Origin: Rhynchosporium graminicola
Taxonomy: Eukaryota > Ascomycota > Leotiomycetes > Helotiales > Ploettnerulaceae
Length of the DNA stretch: 64,000 nt
Assembly (NCBI GenBank): GCA_900074885.1
Contig: FJUW01000003.1
Location: 1,214,185-1,278,184, forward strand
Direction: 5' to 3'
Part shown: positions 10,251 to 22,632 of the stretch, in pieces
How positions within the stretch are numbered: the stretch's first letter is position 1
Layout: each line of letters starts with the position of its first letter
Notes under the pieces: model-generated
The model's database searches: none
What the model was told of the DNA's origin: nothing
Seen by the model: the letters and a program-made list of their open reading frames with translations, nothing else
Translations under genes and position numbers: made by a program

Positions 10251-12813
10251 ACCTAGGTAGATCAGGACGTTGTGAGGAGATTATCTTTTTTTCCTTCCCT
10301 CGCTTGCGCTTTCCGGGCCGTCTATTGTTGAGCACGCGAAAGGGTGGAGGTGGCGGGTTTTTGAGGCGGGGGAAGGGGAAGGCGGGGGAGTTGAGGGGGC
10401 TCTTACTTTATCTGCAAATTGTTCTTTACCTACCTACTACCTACTTCTTCTTACTTGGCCTTCATCTGAGTTTTTGTAGATCGCTGTGTGAAGGTTAAAT
10501 CGAAGTGGTAGATTGGATTGCTTGTTTGAGGGAAGTGATGGGATGGGTGGGACTCGCTAATGGCGGTAGGTTGACTAGTATTGTAGGGTAGGGTATCTTC
10601 CTTCAGTCGAGAGGGTAACTGGATAGGGCGAAAGACAGAAGTATAGAACTTGATGATCTTATAATAGTATATTAGTATATATATATGTAAATTATATCCG
10701 CCTAATAGCTCGCAAAAGGGTATATCTTAGTATACTACTCCCAAGGAAGGTCCTTTTAGAGGTAGAGGGGCAGCGCGCTGATCTGAATTGCACTGGTATG
10801 GCTGGAGGTCTAATCAAGCTCGTCATCCAGTGCCGCTTGTAAATCTTGTTGTAGGAATGTGTACCTTGGAGACAAGTAAGTGTAGGGGTACGATATTCGA
10901 TAGCTGACAAGTATTCGATGAGTCAAATCCTTTACTCGCAAGAGTAAGAGGGGATCACCAGGGTAGCTCTACGCTGGTTTCGATGTAAGAACGTTGTGGT
11001 TGGAGAGGAGATTGAGGGTTTGGAATAGTACTGAATGCTGTTTGTAGGGCAGGGATATCGTGAAAATATTGGGCACACCTCTCTTCAAATACTTTGAGGG
11101 TGTGGTATGGTACTAGCTTAGAATATCTAGAGTAAGTACATCTCACTGAATTGACCGAATGTCAAATTCCTTGGACGACTACGCTCAATTTGAGAATCTG
11201 GCGTCCATACCTAGGTTCGAGCTGCAGCTAGGTTTTTCTCTTCATATACCCGATCAGGAAGGACGAGGAGGTTATTTCCTGATTTTCGGACACGAAGTCT
11301 CCATAGGGTTGTCATAACACCGTCCCTGATGGTTCAGTTCCTATATTAAGATTATCCGAATAGTAGGAACGGTTAGTTGGCCAGTTTTTTGCCATTTGAA
11401 TAGTCTCACTGTTTCTTGTAAGGTAATCTTTAAGTTTAAGAAGCGCGTGAGAACCTCTGGATTGCAGACTGGGAGTGGATATAGCCGTTGGAATAGGCAT
11501 CACTTTCTCAGGCTAGCGAGCAAATGTCTTTCGCGGGTATTTAAGTAGATTAAGTGTAGGAAAGTTCACTGCTCAATTCTATCACCAGGTATTTAATTGG
11601 AGTATAAATAGGTTTACTCAAGAAGAGAACTTGGTATCAAGATTCAGTCACCTCATTCGAAGAACGACATGTTAGAATTTTGTCAGTTGATAACATAACA
11701 ATTTGCTATTATAAACATCTACATTGATGGGATATTTATTCGGCAACACTGGTAGCAAATTTATATAGAGAATTGTACATCTGATCCTCAAGTAATGGAA
11801 AGGCTCATTGAACTAATCTTTTACATTGAATTTTTCAAACATGTATGAATAATGGTCGATAAATGTGAGAGTTGTGGTCATTGCTCCCGGGCCCCATGGC
11901 GAAAATACACCAAAAAACCCCCTTTACACCTCAAAATACTATTACATTATCGAATATATTCTAATAAAATTTATTCAACTTACTAAAATCTACCATTTAT
12001 TAACTACAATTTAGACTCATAATGCTTTTATTTATAAAGGTATGAATAATATCTATTTAAAGTAAGGGTATGATACAAATTTTGATTTTCCCACACAAAT
12101 TAAAGCGAAACCCCTAGCTTCCAGTCTTACTTCTATCATAGTAACAATATGCTTACTACTTTATTCACAATATTAAAAGCAATTCTGTATAAATAGTTTT
12201 TCTATATCATTATCCTTACGGATGTCGAGTTTGAAATGATTCGCTCGCTTTATTATACGTATATCAACTTTCAAAAACATAATATTTTGGTGTGTTCTCG
12301 CCAGGGAGGCCGCAATGACCACAACTCTTACACTACCAAGTGTGTAGTATATGATCTTATTTCTACAGCAGGAATAGATGAGGTAATATGGTCGTGCATT
12401 AGTTACGGTGATACTTGGGAAGTCGCCGTGGGTCGTTCGCAGAGTAAGGAAGGAATAATTACTTGGCCGTAGGAGTTTTAGCTGCAGGCGATCTTTAATT
12501 GCGTGTTTGACTCCCCACCCCCGGTAGCTCGTAGAAAGGGGGGGCTGTGAACAATTGGTGGGAAATGACTGAGAGGACTAAATAATAGAGAGCCTACAGT
12601 CTTTCAGCAACGCTGGGGCAGTTTGGGTAGTAATGGACTTAACAGCAAGAAGCAGATCTCCAACAAAAGTGATAGAATGGAAACAGAGAGCATCCCAGTC
12701 AACAGCAGGGAATCTTCACGTTCGGATCAGAAAAATAAAGCTTCGCAGCCAATACCAAAGACATGAATCCATAATTACAATACAAAACCTCAACCCAAGC
12801 ATAAATCTTTTAT
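10251..12813. other. AT-rich intergenic region, no convincing gene
   Basis: About 2.5 kb without a gene I can support. Minus-strand frames at 10692-10910, 10955-11146 and 11312-11503 look protein-like in composition but sit in different frames, contain stops between them and match no family I know. They could be one decayed gene. 11900-12230 is very AT-rich and empty. A 78-codon frame at 12236-12472 has no support. Confidence 0.5.
10692..11503 (-). pseudogene. Possible decayed coding region, unrecognised
   Basis: Three successive minus-strand frames (11503-11312, 11146-10955 and 10910-10692) have protein-like composition, for example HTLKVFEERCAQYFHDIP. They are separated by stops and frame changes without clear splice sites. 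No family recognised. It might be an old transposon or an old gene. Confidence 0.2.
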
Positions 12814-14031
12814 CTACCTGCCACCGCATTTCATCTTCCTATTCATCTTCTGATTATTCTTGATATCCATCCTTGATTTACCGAACTTTCTGGATCTTTT
12901 CAACATCTCAGCTTGCTGGTAATAGGCCTCTTCCTCAAGCACCCATCCCCTGTAGTGTGACTCTCTCCTCGCTTCATTCCTCTCATCTCTCCAATTTTGT
13001 CTCCACTCCCTTCTCTCATTCTCTCGCGTCTCCTTCCTTATCCTCTCATTTTCTATTACCCTTATCGCATCTGTGGCGATCCTGTCCAAGAAATTCTCAA
13101 GGGCCCGCATTGAGTCCCTTCTGGCGGGCAGTTCACACTGACCTATTCTTCCATCTTTCTTCAACGCCCCAATTTTCTCTTTCTCATCAGGCCTGACGTA
13201 TCTTCGGTAAATCCAGGAGGACCAAGTTCTTTCTCGCAGATTCGGTATCGTCTTCCACTTTCCTCTCCCGCATCTCCTATTCGGCACCTGCCATCTCACA
13301 ACCGGGAACCTCTTCTCACAATCCTCCTCTGTCCCGGCATTTCCACAAGTACATCCACCTAGACACAATCCCCAATATTCATTGATCGTGATCATAACGC
13401 GCAACTTCGCCACGTCGCTCATCGGCATCGCACACCTGATATCCAGCCTTTTCAATTGCTTCACGTCTCGCAATCGGCTGATCGCGCGAACCAAAACGCG
13501 ACTCCAGGACTCAGACTCGTATTTGAACTTCCTCGTATCGATCACTAGTTGTCTAAGACCTTCTCTGAACACCTCGTTCCTTAGCATCCTCTCCAACACG
13601 GCTCGATTTCCATCCGTGATGAAAATTGTCGATTCGGGCATGAAGACGCCACAGCATTTCAAGTTCCTGAGCTCAGGCACGATCTTGGCCCACTCGTTGA
13701 ATTCTTTTTCGAATCGCGGATCCAGTGTGAAAAGAGGCTCGAAACCGTCCTTGTTGAGCTTTTTGAGAGGCTTTGGATGTGGGACTCCGATCTTGTGGGA
13801 TGGGTCAGTAAGTGTTCTGGAACTGAATCGTGGAATGCGGTTGAGGTAGACGGTTCGGTTCGATGCCATTTCCCGGTAGATCATGTATCTGATTTCGAGA
13901 GGGATGCCTTGAAGTTTTGGTCTTGCGGGAATATATCTGGTCGGAGTGGGAGACGATGCTGAATTTGTAGTTGCAGCCATCATTGCGGTTGCTGGCAAGT
14001 CGTTGTTGCTCGAACGCAATAAAACTTGCAT
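12814..14031 (-). CDS. 2EXR/F-box-like hypothetical protein, 405 aa
   Basis: Intronless 405-aa frame. Near the N-terminus LQGIPLEIRYMIYREM is the start of a 2EXR/F-box-like helix common in large fungal families. The middle has LRQLVIDTRKFKYESESWSR, typical of these proteins when they measure conserved structural repeats. A Cys-rich patch (GLCLGGCTCGN) follows, then a strongly charged Arg/Glu C-terminus from about residue 310 likely to be helical. No catalytic motif. A second Met at codon 17 could be the true start. Function unknown; F-box-like proteins may act as adaptors, but a SCF role here is only inference. It resembles the broken gene at 15.5 kb in plan: LP/IPxEI helix, short Cys motif (SLC vs GLC), charged tail. 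Confidence 0.7.
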   Translation of the reverse strand: MQVLLRSSNNDLPATAMMAATTNSASSPTPTRYIPARPKLQGIPLEIRYMIYREMASNRTVYLNRIPRFSSRTLTDPSHKIGVPHPKPLKKLNKDGFEPLFTLDPRFEKEFNEWAKIVPELRNLKCCGVFMPESTIFITDGNRAVLERMLRNEVFREGLRQLVIDTRKFKYESESWSRVLVRAISRLRDVKQLKRLDIRCAMPMSDVAKLRVMITINEYWGLCLGGCTCGNAGTEEDCEKRFPVVRWQVPNRRCGRGKWKTIPNLRERTWSSWIYRRYVRPDEKEKIGALKKDGRIGQCELPARRDSMRALENFLDRIATDAIRVIENERIRKETRENERREWRQNWRDERNEARRESHYRGWVLEEEAYYQQAEMLKRSRKFGKSRMDIKNNQKMNRKMKCGGR

Positions 14032-15521
14032 GTTTAGTATCCTTGAGAGAAGAGTACGACCTGTGTAGAGACCGAGAGTGCTGGTTCCAGCTAGAGAAGA
14101 ATGTTTATGTGTGTTTGCTTGGTGGTTTGGTGATTTGTCTTATGAATTTGGATGCTTTTTTTCTGGAGTAGAGTAATGAGGCAACGAGAATTTGTATGCT
14201 TGACAAGATACATTGCTAAGAATGTCTGAAGACTCACTAAAACAAATATTCTTATTAGTGCTGCGGATACTATGGGTCCGTTATAAGTCTAAATATCATT
14301 ACTCGGTTGTTACTGTTCCTAAAGTACATAGTAGACCCCCAGTAGTAGATCATCCTCTGTTTAGTGTCTAGACTAAACACATAGTACCACAACCTAGGTA
14401 CTGTTGGACAGCACGCAAGCTTTTCGGTGCCGCAAAATGTGTCGTCTACAACGTGATAGAATTGAAATTTGTGGGTGTTCCTTTATGACTATGATCAAAT
14501 CGCGGCACTAGGACGCCCTTCTGACACTAGCGTCAAGACTAGTCAGCCTTTTGGCACAGAATTTTGAATTCTGTGGACTCGACACTTAAGGACTCCAACA
14601 CGGCATCATATTCCCATATTGAGAGAATTATACACCCGCAACGGTAAATCGAATCTTCATTTCCACGATGACCTCGATTAGTGCTCGTTTTGACAAGTTA
14701 CCAAGTGCAGTGCTGAAATGCCATCGTGAGGGTAAATAGACAAGTCTCGCTTATTTAACCTTAAATTTAATCCGTGCCAAGGTTTTGCTTGTGCAGCTGG
14801 GTAGCGTCGAATAATGGCTATTGTGTCGACGGAACTAAGCACCGCACAAGCTAAATCTCAATCTTTAGTTAGGAATCATAGAAATTCCTTCCCTGTGCTT
14901 TGTTCGACGTCGAGATTTAACATATTCGCTTGTTCCTGGCCGATTCTTACTTATTTTACACCAATTCCTTAATATCTAGTGCCAATAGACTCGATATCGC
15001 GGTACTCTCGATTTTGAAATCATGCCAAGTTCTCGTCAAAGATTCTTCATTCTTAAAAATTGTTTGGTCAGTTGCATTGTGGGATTAACAGTCAGTAGCC
15101 CGACCACCCCAGCTGATCCTCTATCGTGTGCCGCTGTGTGGTAAGGCTGATTCGCCGAATAGTGTGATTACGGTGATTACCAGCGTCGGATTAGTACCAT
15201 CAGTCAAAAATGTGCTAGGTCACCGTCAGTTGAGACTGAATTAACCAAAATAGCTAGAGAGATCTACCGAAGTCCGTGGCTAGGCAAAGAAGTCTCTGGC
15301 GAAGCAAAGGTATGATGCTGCGATGATAATTGGGGGAAGTCATCAGATCTAGCTATCAACTCGCTATAAATCTTTCGGTAATGTCTTGCAAGAGTCATCG
15401 CTGGATATATTTGGGACGTATGACATCAGACAGAGCAGCACTTCAAAAGTATTGGATCCTCTTACTGGACACGAATTTCGCCGACTCCGAATCGAAGACC
15501 ATATCATAAGTTCTCGTCATC
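14032..15521. other. Intergenic region between two divergent F-box-like genes
   Basis: About 1.5 kb that must hold both promoters. No ORF above background and no clear repeat structure found by eye. Confidence 0.5.
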
Positions 15522-16463
15522 ATGCTCTCAGAAAACAATTCTGCCCTCCTAAGCCTCCCAAATGAGATCATCTCACACATCATCTCAGATGTCATTATCA
15601 GCAACGAAATTGAGATATTTGACCCTTGTACTGGGGCAGTCGCCGATGGCGACAAACGCAAGCTCGATCCAGTCAAAGAAACTCGCCTCGTCTGCAAAGC
15701 TTTCGATGACCATTATAAAGCCGTCAGGAACACACAAAAGTTTCGTCATCTGAACTACATCCGATCCTCAGGCTTCTTCGATCCCGAAACCACGGTCTGG
15801 ACAGCAGACTTTTTTACCATCTGGGCCAATATCCAGAACTCGCATGACACATCATTTTCCCGTGCAGCCTCTAATGCGACCTTCCAACAATGCGCAAGAA
15901 TTCTGCAACTCGACATGTCTATCGGCCCCTCCAGTTTTGGCCACAAATTGCAGACTCATAGGTTCTGTTTAGAATTCTGGGCGCGGGTTATCAGAAATGT
16001 TGGAAACCTAAGCCGTATTGATCTCCTCAGCGATGGTAAACTAACGACGAGCTGTAAGATGCATATTTGGAGAACAATTAGATCTGTTTTAGGTCTTTGT
16101 ATTCCGGCAAAGTTTTGTTCGCTGTGCGATGACCGCACTCCAAGATTAAGGTGGAGGAACGTGAACAAAGTCAGGGGCAAGTGGAGAGACATCAAGCAGT
16201 GGACGCTACGCGAAGAAATGAGTTACGAGCAATGAAGGATTAGAAAAGAGTGTCTCAAGGACATGAGACGAATGAAAAAGAAAGTCGAGGACTATTTGAA
16301 CAAAGCCCTTGGGAGATGTAACACGGATGGGAGTGGATTGCGAGAAGTGGCAGGGAATATCAAGGAAACAACGGAAGACCTGGCGGAGGAGCCAGAAAAT
16401 CCCCATTGCTATTCCGAGGAGGAGGATGAGTCAGATGTGGAAGATGTTATTTTAGAAGTTTGA
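15522..16463 (+). pseudogene. F-box-like gene interrupted by one in-frame TGA
   Basis: One frame runs from ATG 15522 to the TGA at 16461, broken only by a TGA at 16233-16235. The first part (237 aa) starts with an F-box-like LLSLPNEIISHIISDVI and has ETRLVCKAF typical of F-box helix 2-3. A Cys pair CSLCDD and an Arg-rich run precede the stop. The frame after the stop continues immediately with charged coiled-coil-like sequence (DMRRMKKKVEDYLN) and an acidic tail (EEEDESDVEDV) to a natural end, giving 313 codons in all. That continuity suggests an ancestral CGA or TGG mutated to TGA. A truncated 237-aa protein could still be made. No splice sites flank the stop. Confidence 0.6.
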
Positions 16464-18406
16464 GTACTAGTATGTGGTTTGTTTGATACTATGAGGTCGT
16501 GGAAGGTCAATCAATATATGATGACAATTTATGTCTTCTGAGAAACGGTTCTATTCTGATAAATATAAAAGTGAGATGGCAGAATCAACTAGTGATTAGC
16601 TCGGGAAGGTGGGTCATTTGGTTCTTCGCACCCAGCAGATTACCTCAGTTCTCTGGCCCTAGCTTTAATTCCAAATGGACTGCCTGTTCAAAGGATTTTT
16701 TTCAACATAAGATCATCTCTGATTCGAGTGAGGAAAGCTTTATCAGAGATACCTTGAGCTCTACATAATCACTGACATTCAAATATAGTACTATATTTGC
16801 CCACTTGATATTTGATTTCAAACGAGGAAGAAACTCGTTCTCATCTGAAAAATACCTAAACTAATCCAAATCATTATAAACGAGTTAGGCTAGTGCTTTC
16901 CTTTCTTTTAGTAAAGTAAATTGAAGACACATATTAAGATGTAAAATTAAGTAGCTGAGTAAGATTACCTAACTCTCGATTTTAGGATACTATCTCTAAG
17001 ATCTATAAAGTTATCTAAAATTCTAGTCAGAATTTCAATTTGATCAGCGACACTACCTACGGTGGTGCTCTGTGCTGTATTTGAAACAGTAATTGTGCCG
17101 CAGGCTTTCACCAGCCCTTCGGTTCGCGGCCACATTTGAAGTGAGTTATTGAATCAAATGACTAGTATCATAAGAATGCCTTTTGAAAAAGAAGTCATAA
17201 GATGTAATTTCGTTATTATAAAAGTGCTAGTAATACTTCCTGCCTTTACTTTTACACGATTTCTCTGAGTCGAATTTTAGGGGAGCAAAAGCGGTATGAG
17301 TGAGCGTTTAGTATGATATTATGTGTGCTTTATGGCCTTATGCCCGTTTACTCGTATCCCATAATCTTGGGTTAGTTACATGAACAATTCTGAATTGAGG
17401 TCTACTGAGTTATCGCTAGGAAGTTCCTTGCACAATCAATTGCAGGTGTTTTCATTCATTAATTAGGGCTTATGTGGCGTGGCATAGTTGGTAGAAACCT
17501 GGGTGGCATACTATGGGCCTTGGCAGGTCATTAGTCAGCTGTCCTATGTTGCTGCGGACTACTCATAAAAAGCACTCAAGTCGCTGATCCATAAATGCCC
17601 TCTGGACCGGGGGGATAGTATAAATCGTAATTTCTATATAACGTACTGACTTCCCTTTCACTACCTACCTTAGGTAATTTCTGCCTAGCTATAGACCTGG
17701 TTACTGCTATATGTAGTAAGCCAACCTGACCCCCTGCTAGCTCTATTACAACACTTAAGTGCTGTTACCTCGTAAGTACAACGTAACTAATATGCTTAAT
17801 CTTCTAAAGAGATTAATCTGCTGAAGAAACTGCGAATGATTAGATGCAGGTCAGATTGCTCGGACTCGTTAATTCTCCTGTGTAGTCAGATTCTGATCTG
17901 CTCGGATATTTCATTATATACTATCCCTAATATGTTTCCTAGCGTGTAAAGGTTAGCACTACCCCGCTATGAAACATTCCGGGGGGGGGGGAGGAGAGTG
18001 GCCTGAAACTTTTATTAACAGTCGAATAAATTTTCTTGGAAAGGAAAACTTTAATACTTCAAAAAGCGCCTGAACGTCCTTAGATGCTCCGGAGAGTGGC
18101 AATAAAAATGGATCCATTTAATAAGCAGTGCCCAGACGCTGCCTTAGTACGCCCCACACTCTTTTACGGGGTAGACACCACTAGGAGCTACTATCCGCAC
18201 CAGGTCCTGATTATTGTACCTTTTTAACGTTTATAAGGGGAGGAGGGGGACTCGTCGCGAGCTGTCTGATTTACTCGTATGAGCTTGAAGAGATATGGAA
18301 TGAAAGCCTCTTTATATCTTACCATCCCCATTCCCAGCCAAACAATTATTCAGGAACCTTTTTCCTTCCTTCGCTTTTTGACAGGTCGTATGATAACATA
18401 GTCACG
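16464..18406. other. AT-rich intergenic region with a MITE fragment
   Basis: No gene seen over about 1.9 kb. It holds a truncated copy of the MITE found at 29.8 kb, a G run at about 17982-17991, and the promoter of the carboxylesterase at its right end. An 89-codon frame at 16499 has no support. Confidence 0.55.
17380..17542. repeat. Truncated copy of the 29.8-kb MITE
   Basis: It aligns with 29960-30111: shared blocks include ACTATGGGCCTTGGCA near the end, and GTTATC with flanking sequence in the middle. It ends in AGTCAGCTGT, matching that element's terminal repeat. The left end of the element was not found upstream. Most differences are transitions. Confidence 0.65.
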
Positions 18407-20337
18407 ATGTTGAAATTCTTTCCAACTATCGTCTCTGCGGTGTTGGCAGTCCAAGCTGTCTTTGCTGTTAATATCACTCAAACCATCCCTGTTGCTAAGA
18501 CATTAAACGGCTCTTACCACGGTGTACACATAGAGCCTCTAAACCAAGACCTGTTTCTCGGGATTCCTTTTGCGGAGCCGCCCGTCAAAGACTTACGATT
18601 CGCAAATCCGAGGTCGTTGAACATCACTTGGCAAGGGAGTCTACCAGCTACAAATTACGCACCCCGATGTGTGGGATACGGGAGTGTTCAGCAAGGCTAC
18701 CAACAGAAGTGGGTAGTGACCACCTTGAGCTTGGTATTCACGAACACTGACAACCTATGCAGCGAGGACTGTCTCTATCTAAATCTTGTTAGACCAGCTG
18801 GATATGAGAACGAGAGCTTGCCTTTGCTTGTCTGGATTCATGGTATGCTGAAAACACAACACGTCTTTGGATTGAAACTAGAAATCGCAGTTCAGTAGAA
18901 TATAACTGACGGTCTTAGGTGGTGGCTTCTCCGAGGGAGGAGGATCGGACATGCGCTTCAACCTGTCATTTATCGTTAACAACTCCGTCAGCATCGGCAA
19001 GCCAATTATGGCAGCTAGTGTCGCCTTTCGTCTTGGTCCATTTGGTTTCATGAGCGGAGACAAAGTTGCAGAAGAGGGATCTAGTAATGCCGGTCTGAAA
19101 GACCAGAGACTGGGACTCCATTGGCTGAAGGAGAACATCGCTGGCTTCGGAGGCGATCCGGAGAAAATAACTCGTATGCGCTGGCTATCGCAGGTCTCTT
19201 GATTTTGAAATGTTGCTGACAGTTTTACAGTCTGGGGTCAAAGTTCCGGTGCCGCTAGTGTTGGAAGACAACTTTTTGCATTCAACGGCCGAAATGACAA
19301 CCTCTTCCGGGCAGCCATCATGATGTGTGGAACCGCGATCTTCTCAGGTCCTGACCGCTCTACCGAATACTACCAACCGAGATTTGACAGCCTTGTCAAA
19401 GCCACTGGGTGTGAAGAACATGCCAATACTCTGGCATGTATACGACAGCTCCCTTACGCTGTGCTGAACAATATCTTGAACACAACCAGCTTCATTTCTG
19501 AATGGTTTCCGATAGTTGACGGAGACTTTACTGCACGGCACGGCAGTGAGCAGATGGCTGATGGCTCTTTTGTTCACGTCCCAATCATCACTGGAACAAA
19601 TAGTGATGAAGGAACATCCTTTGCACAACCCTCCAACAGCTCGGAAGCTATCATCTCCCAAATCAACGGCAAGCAATATAAACCCCATCGCTCTGGTGTT
19701 CTTAAAGCTCACACAACTCACAGCCACTTCAGTTGGTCAGATTGCCTGGCCAGCGGATATTCTCTCGCGCCTTGTGCGCCTTTATACGGAGGACAAAGAA
19801 TATGAGATTCCCAGTGCAGTTTCCATGGGTGGCAATGTTTCACTAGGTCCACCATATGGCGCTTTCTGGCGAAGAAGCGCCGCTTATGCTGGAGATTACG
19901 TTTTTATTGCCGCACGTAGACTTAACTGTCAAACGTGGGCCTCCGCTGGGATTCCGGCATACTGCTACCGCTTCAATGCGTTTTCCAACATCTTCCGTTG
20001 GCCCCTACGAGCTGGCCACACGGCAGAGAACACTTTCGCCTTTGCGAATGTGCAAGGACTTGGAGAAGGAGATACAAACCCGCTTGCGAACAAGCCTCAG
20101 AGCTACTTTGACTTGGCTTATTTTATGAGTAGTTCTTTGGCAAGTTTCGCGCACGATCTGAACCCAAATGGCTGGCAGGGACGCGATGCTGCTATTGAGT
20201 CGTGGCCTGCGTATGATCTTGCGTCGCCCAAAAATCTGGTATTCGATGCGAACGTTACGAGTCACCTTGAGCCGGATACTTACAGAGCAGAGGGTATAAA
20301 GCTTATCAACGATAACAATCATTTGCAGCATCGTTGA
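18407..20337 (+). CDS. Secreted type-B carboxylesterase/lipase
   Basis: Alpha/beta-hydrolase esterase (COesterase, PF00135), probably extracellular. Exons 18407-18842, 18919-19173, 19231-19668 and 19724-20337 give 580 aa, a normal size. A signal peptide is clear (MLKFFPTIVSAVLAVQAVFA). Motifs: FLGIPFAEPP, SEDCLYLNLVRP, oxyanion loop HGGGF made across intron 1, nucleophile WGQSSGAASVG made across intron 2, acidic residue in GTNSDEGTSF, and the catalytic His in FAHDLNPNG. The third intron (19669-19723, 55 bp) would begin with GC rather than GT (GCAAGC) and end CTCACAG. It restores the frame exactly and no GT donor does so. A frameshift is the alternative. Substrate unknown. Confidence 0.85.
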
Positions 20338-22632
20338 TTGCAAAAAAGGGCAAGGAAGAGAAGATTCGGTGATGTGTTATTGAATCGTCAAAACCAACAT
20401 TTGCTTAGCGAACAAGCTCCATAATCCATAAGTACGGCAGGTACATAGGCTCAAATCAGACACAAGCCTTCACAAGCCTTTACCACACTTGAACTCGCTT
20501 TCTGATTGCATGGAATGCTCTTGAGCAGACCCTACCCTGACCTGACCACGTCGAAGAGCCCTGACTTGCAACGCTCCAGACGACGAAGGCACCAAAGTGA
20601 ATTTAGAAAACGTGTTGATTATGCCTGGACCTCCATATCTCCTTAGAATCGATATTCTTCCCAGGTTTATCGCTACCCATAAATATTTCAAACTTCCGGT
20701 CTTATTAGAGTAGCGTTGTCAACAGTAACATCTCACCGAGAATCAACATTCGGAAGGCAAAGAACGAGGAATCACTGGACAAGAAATGTATGTTTCCAGT
20801 GCTATCGAAAGGCTAACGTTGGCACATAAAGCCCGTGGCATCACGAAAGGCTCATCTTGTCTGGTGAAATTGGATCTTTTACCGTCGATTCACTATTATT
20901 TGATCTTGGCCAAGTATATCTCCTCTTTATAAAGATTTTCTCCGATGCAGATTAATACGAATCGGAGACTCCGGTTAGTATGTTAGACATAAATCAGAAT
21001 AGTTAAGCTTATATTTATAGAAGTTGCTATCGTGCTATCGCCTCCGCTATGTTTTATACTTCCGTAAATAGGATCTAAGAAATTAATAATGATTAAATGA
21101 ATATAATTGATTATTATGATTATTACCTGTACTTCTACATGTATATAAATATTAATTATTATAAATTGAAGCTAGGTAAATCCATCTTCGGCAACGCGGG
21201 AAGAAGATTAGCATTATTTCACCTAGTAATAAAATTATTGAATAAATTATTTGATTTTGATATTTAGTTCTGATAATCTCCTGTAGTCTTCTCGCGACTT
21301 TGATATCGAGTCGGGACTTTAGGATCTTACCTGTCTATCTTAGTGCCCATCGCAAGGTCTGGCTTCGCCGGTGCAGAAGTGGATCCGCCTCGAATAACAT
21401 CAATTATACTACGTATAGCTGGCGAGGGGCTAGGGGTGCACGACCTTTCTGTAAAAACAATGATTCGTTAAATTTTTGCAAAGAAAGAGGGAGACAGCTG
21501 GAACCTGGAACCTGGAACCTGGAATTTTATGAGAAGTTATAAAGGGATAGATTCAGATATATAGCTGTTAAGTATTCCTTACTAATTTCAAGCTTATCCA
21601 ATAGTACTTACGAAGATCGTCAAGTGTTTTAAACACGTGTATCTGAGCTAGCTATAGTCTCCGATTCGTATCGCCCGGGATTCTTAGCGACCAGGAGATA
21701 AATCGACCTTCTATTGGCTGAGTGCAGATATTGGTCAATCAGAGTTAGCAGATCAGGTGTGCTTATGACGCAACAGGAAATTTCGCTACGAGATTTGTTG
21801 TGCATTTTCGGTAGGCACTGGATGGATACATGATGATCAGCTCGTATCAAGCTGCATGCTTTGTGTATGCTGTCCTTGGTGCTTTTGAGATATTTATCAC
21901 ACGCTCCTTTCAACTGGCAACATGTAGTTATATGGCAAGGCAGATCAGTGATCGAATGTGGAAATAGAGATGAGCAGCCATCCATGTCCGAGAAGGAAAG
22001 ATGGAGGCAGAGGAAGAGCTGAGGTAAAATTTCAATTCTGTAAGAAGTCTTCTTTCGAAAAAAGATTCCCTTGCACAACTTCTGCTGTCATGGCCCTTCG
22101 TCCCCGCTGTATTTCCTCGCGGCTGGCATCTCACTCGGAGCGAATTGACTCTGATTATCATCATGGTTTCCACCCATTTCTCATCGGCGCACTTGAATTA
22201 AGTTTCCAAAACCATCGCTCTCACAGGCACCATGGCAATCCTTAGTCTCTGATTTCGTCGTTAATCGATAGATGTTGCGCTCAAATTCGACTTTATTTTC
22301 ATGGCAATCTTGCTCGGCGAGAATGTAAACTGAAGGTTTGGATAGCTCGTCTGCGCAAGACGAGATATGACCTAAAATTCCTGGCGGGCTTTCAGGATTA
22401 GAAATTGAAGCATTTAGAAAGTAATGCCGGCAACTGAACATGAAGACAGAGCGTACATACTCGCACGAGTAGATGTCGGAATCTTGAATGAAGTGAGTTC
22501 AGACGAATGATGCAGGAAGTCGTAGTTGATGTCAGGATGAGGAAAATTTGCTCAAACAAACAAAGAAAGTGAGTGCTAAGACAGGCGCATCATACCCAAG
22601 AGCTAAATGCTTTTTCAGGCAAGAAGACTTAT
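20338..22632. other. Intergenic region, no gene seen
   Basis: About 2.3 kb between two convergent genes (esterase + and the unrecognised gene -). 20920-21260 is very AT-rich. Frames of up to 149 codons at 21629-22441 on either strand show no family or splice coherence. Confidence 0.5.
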
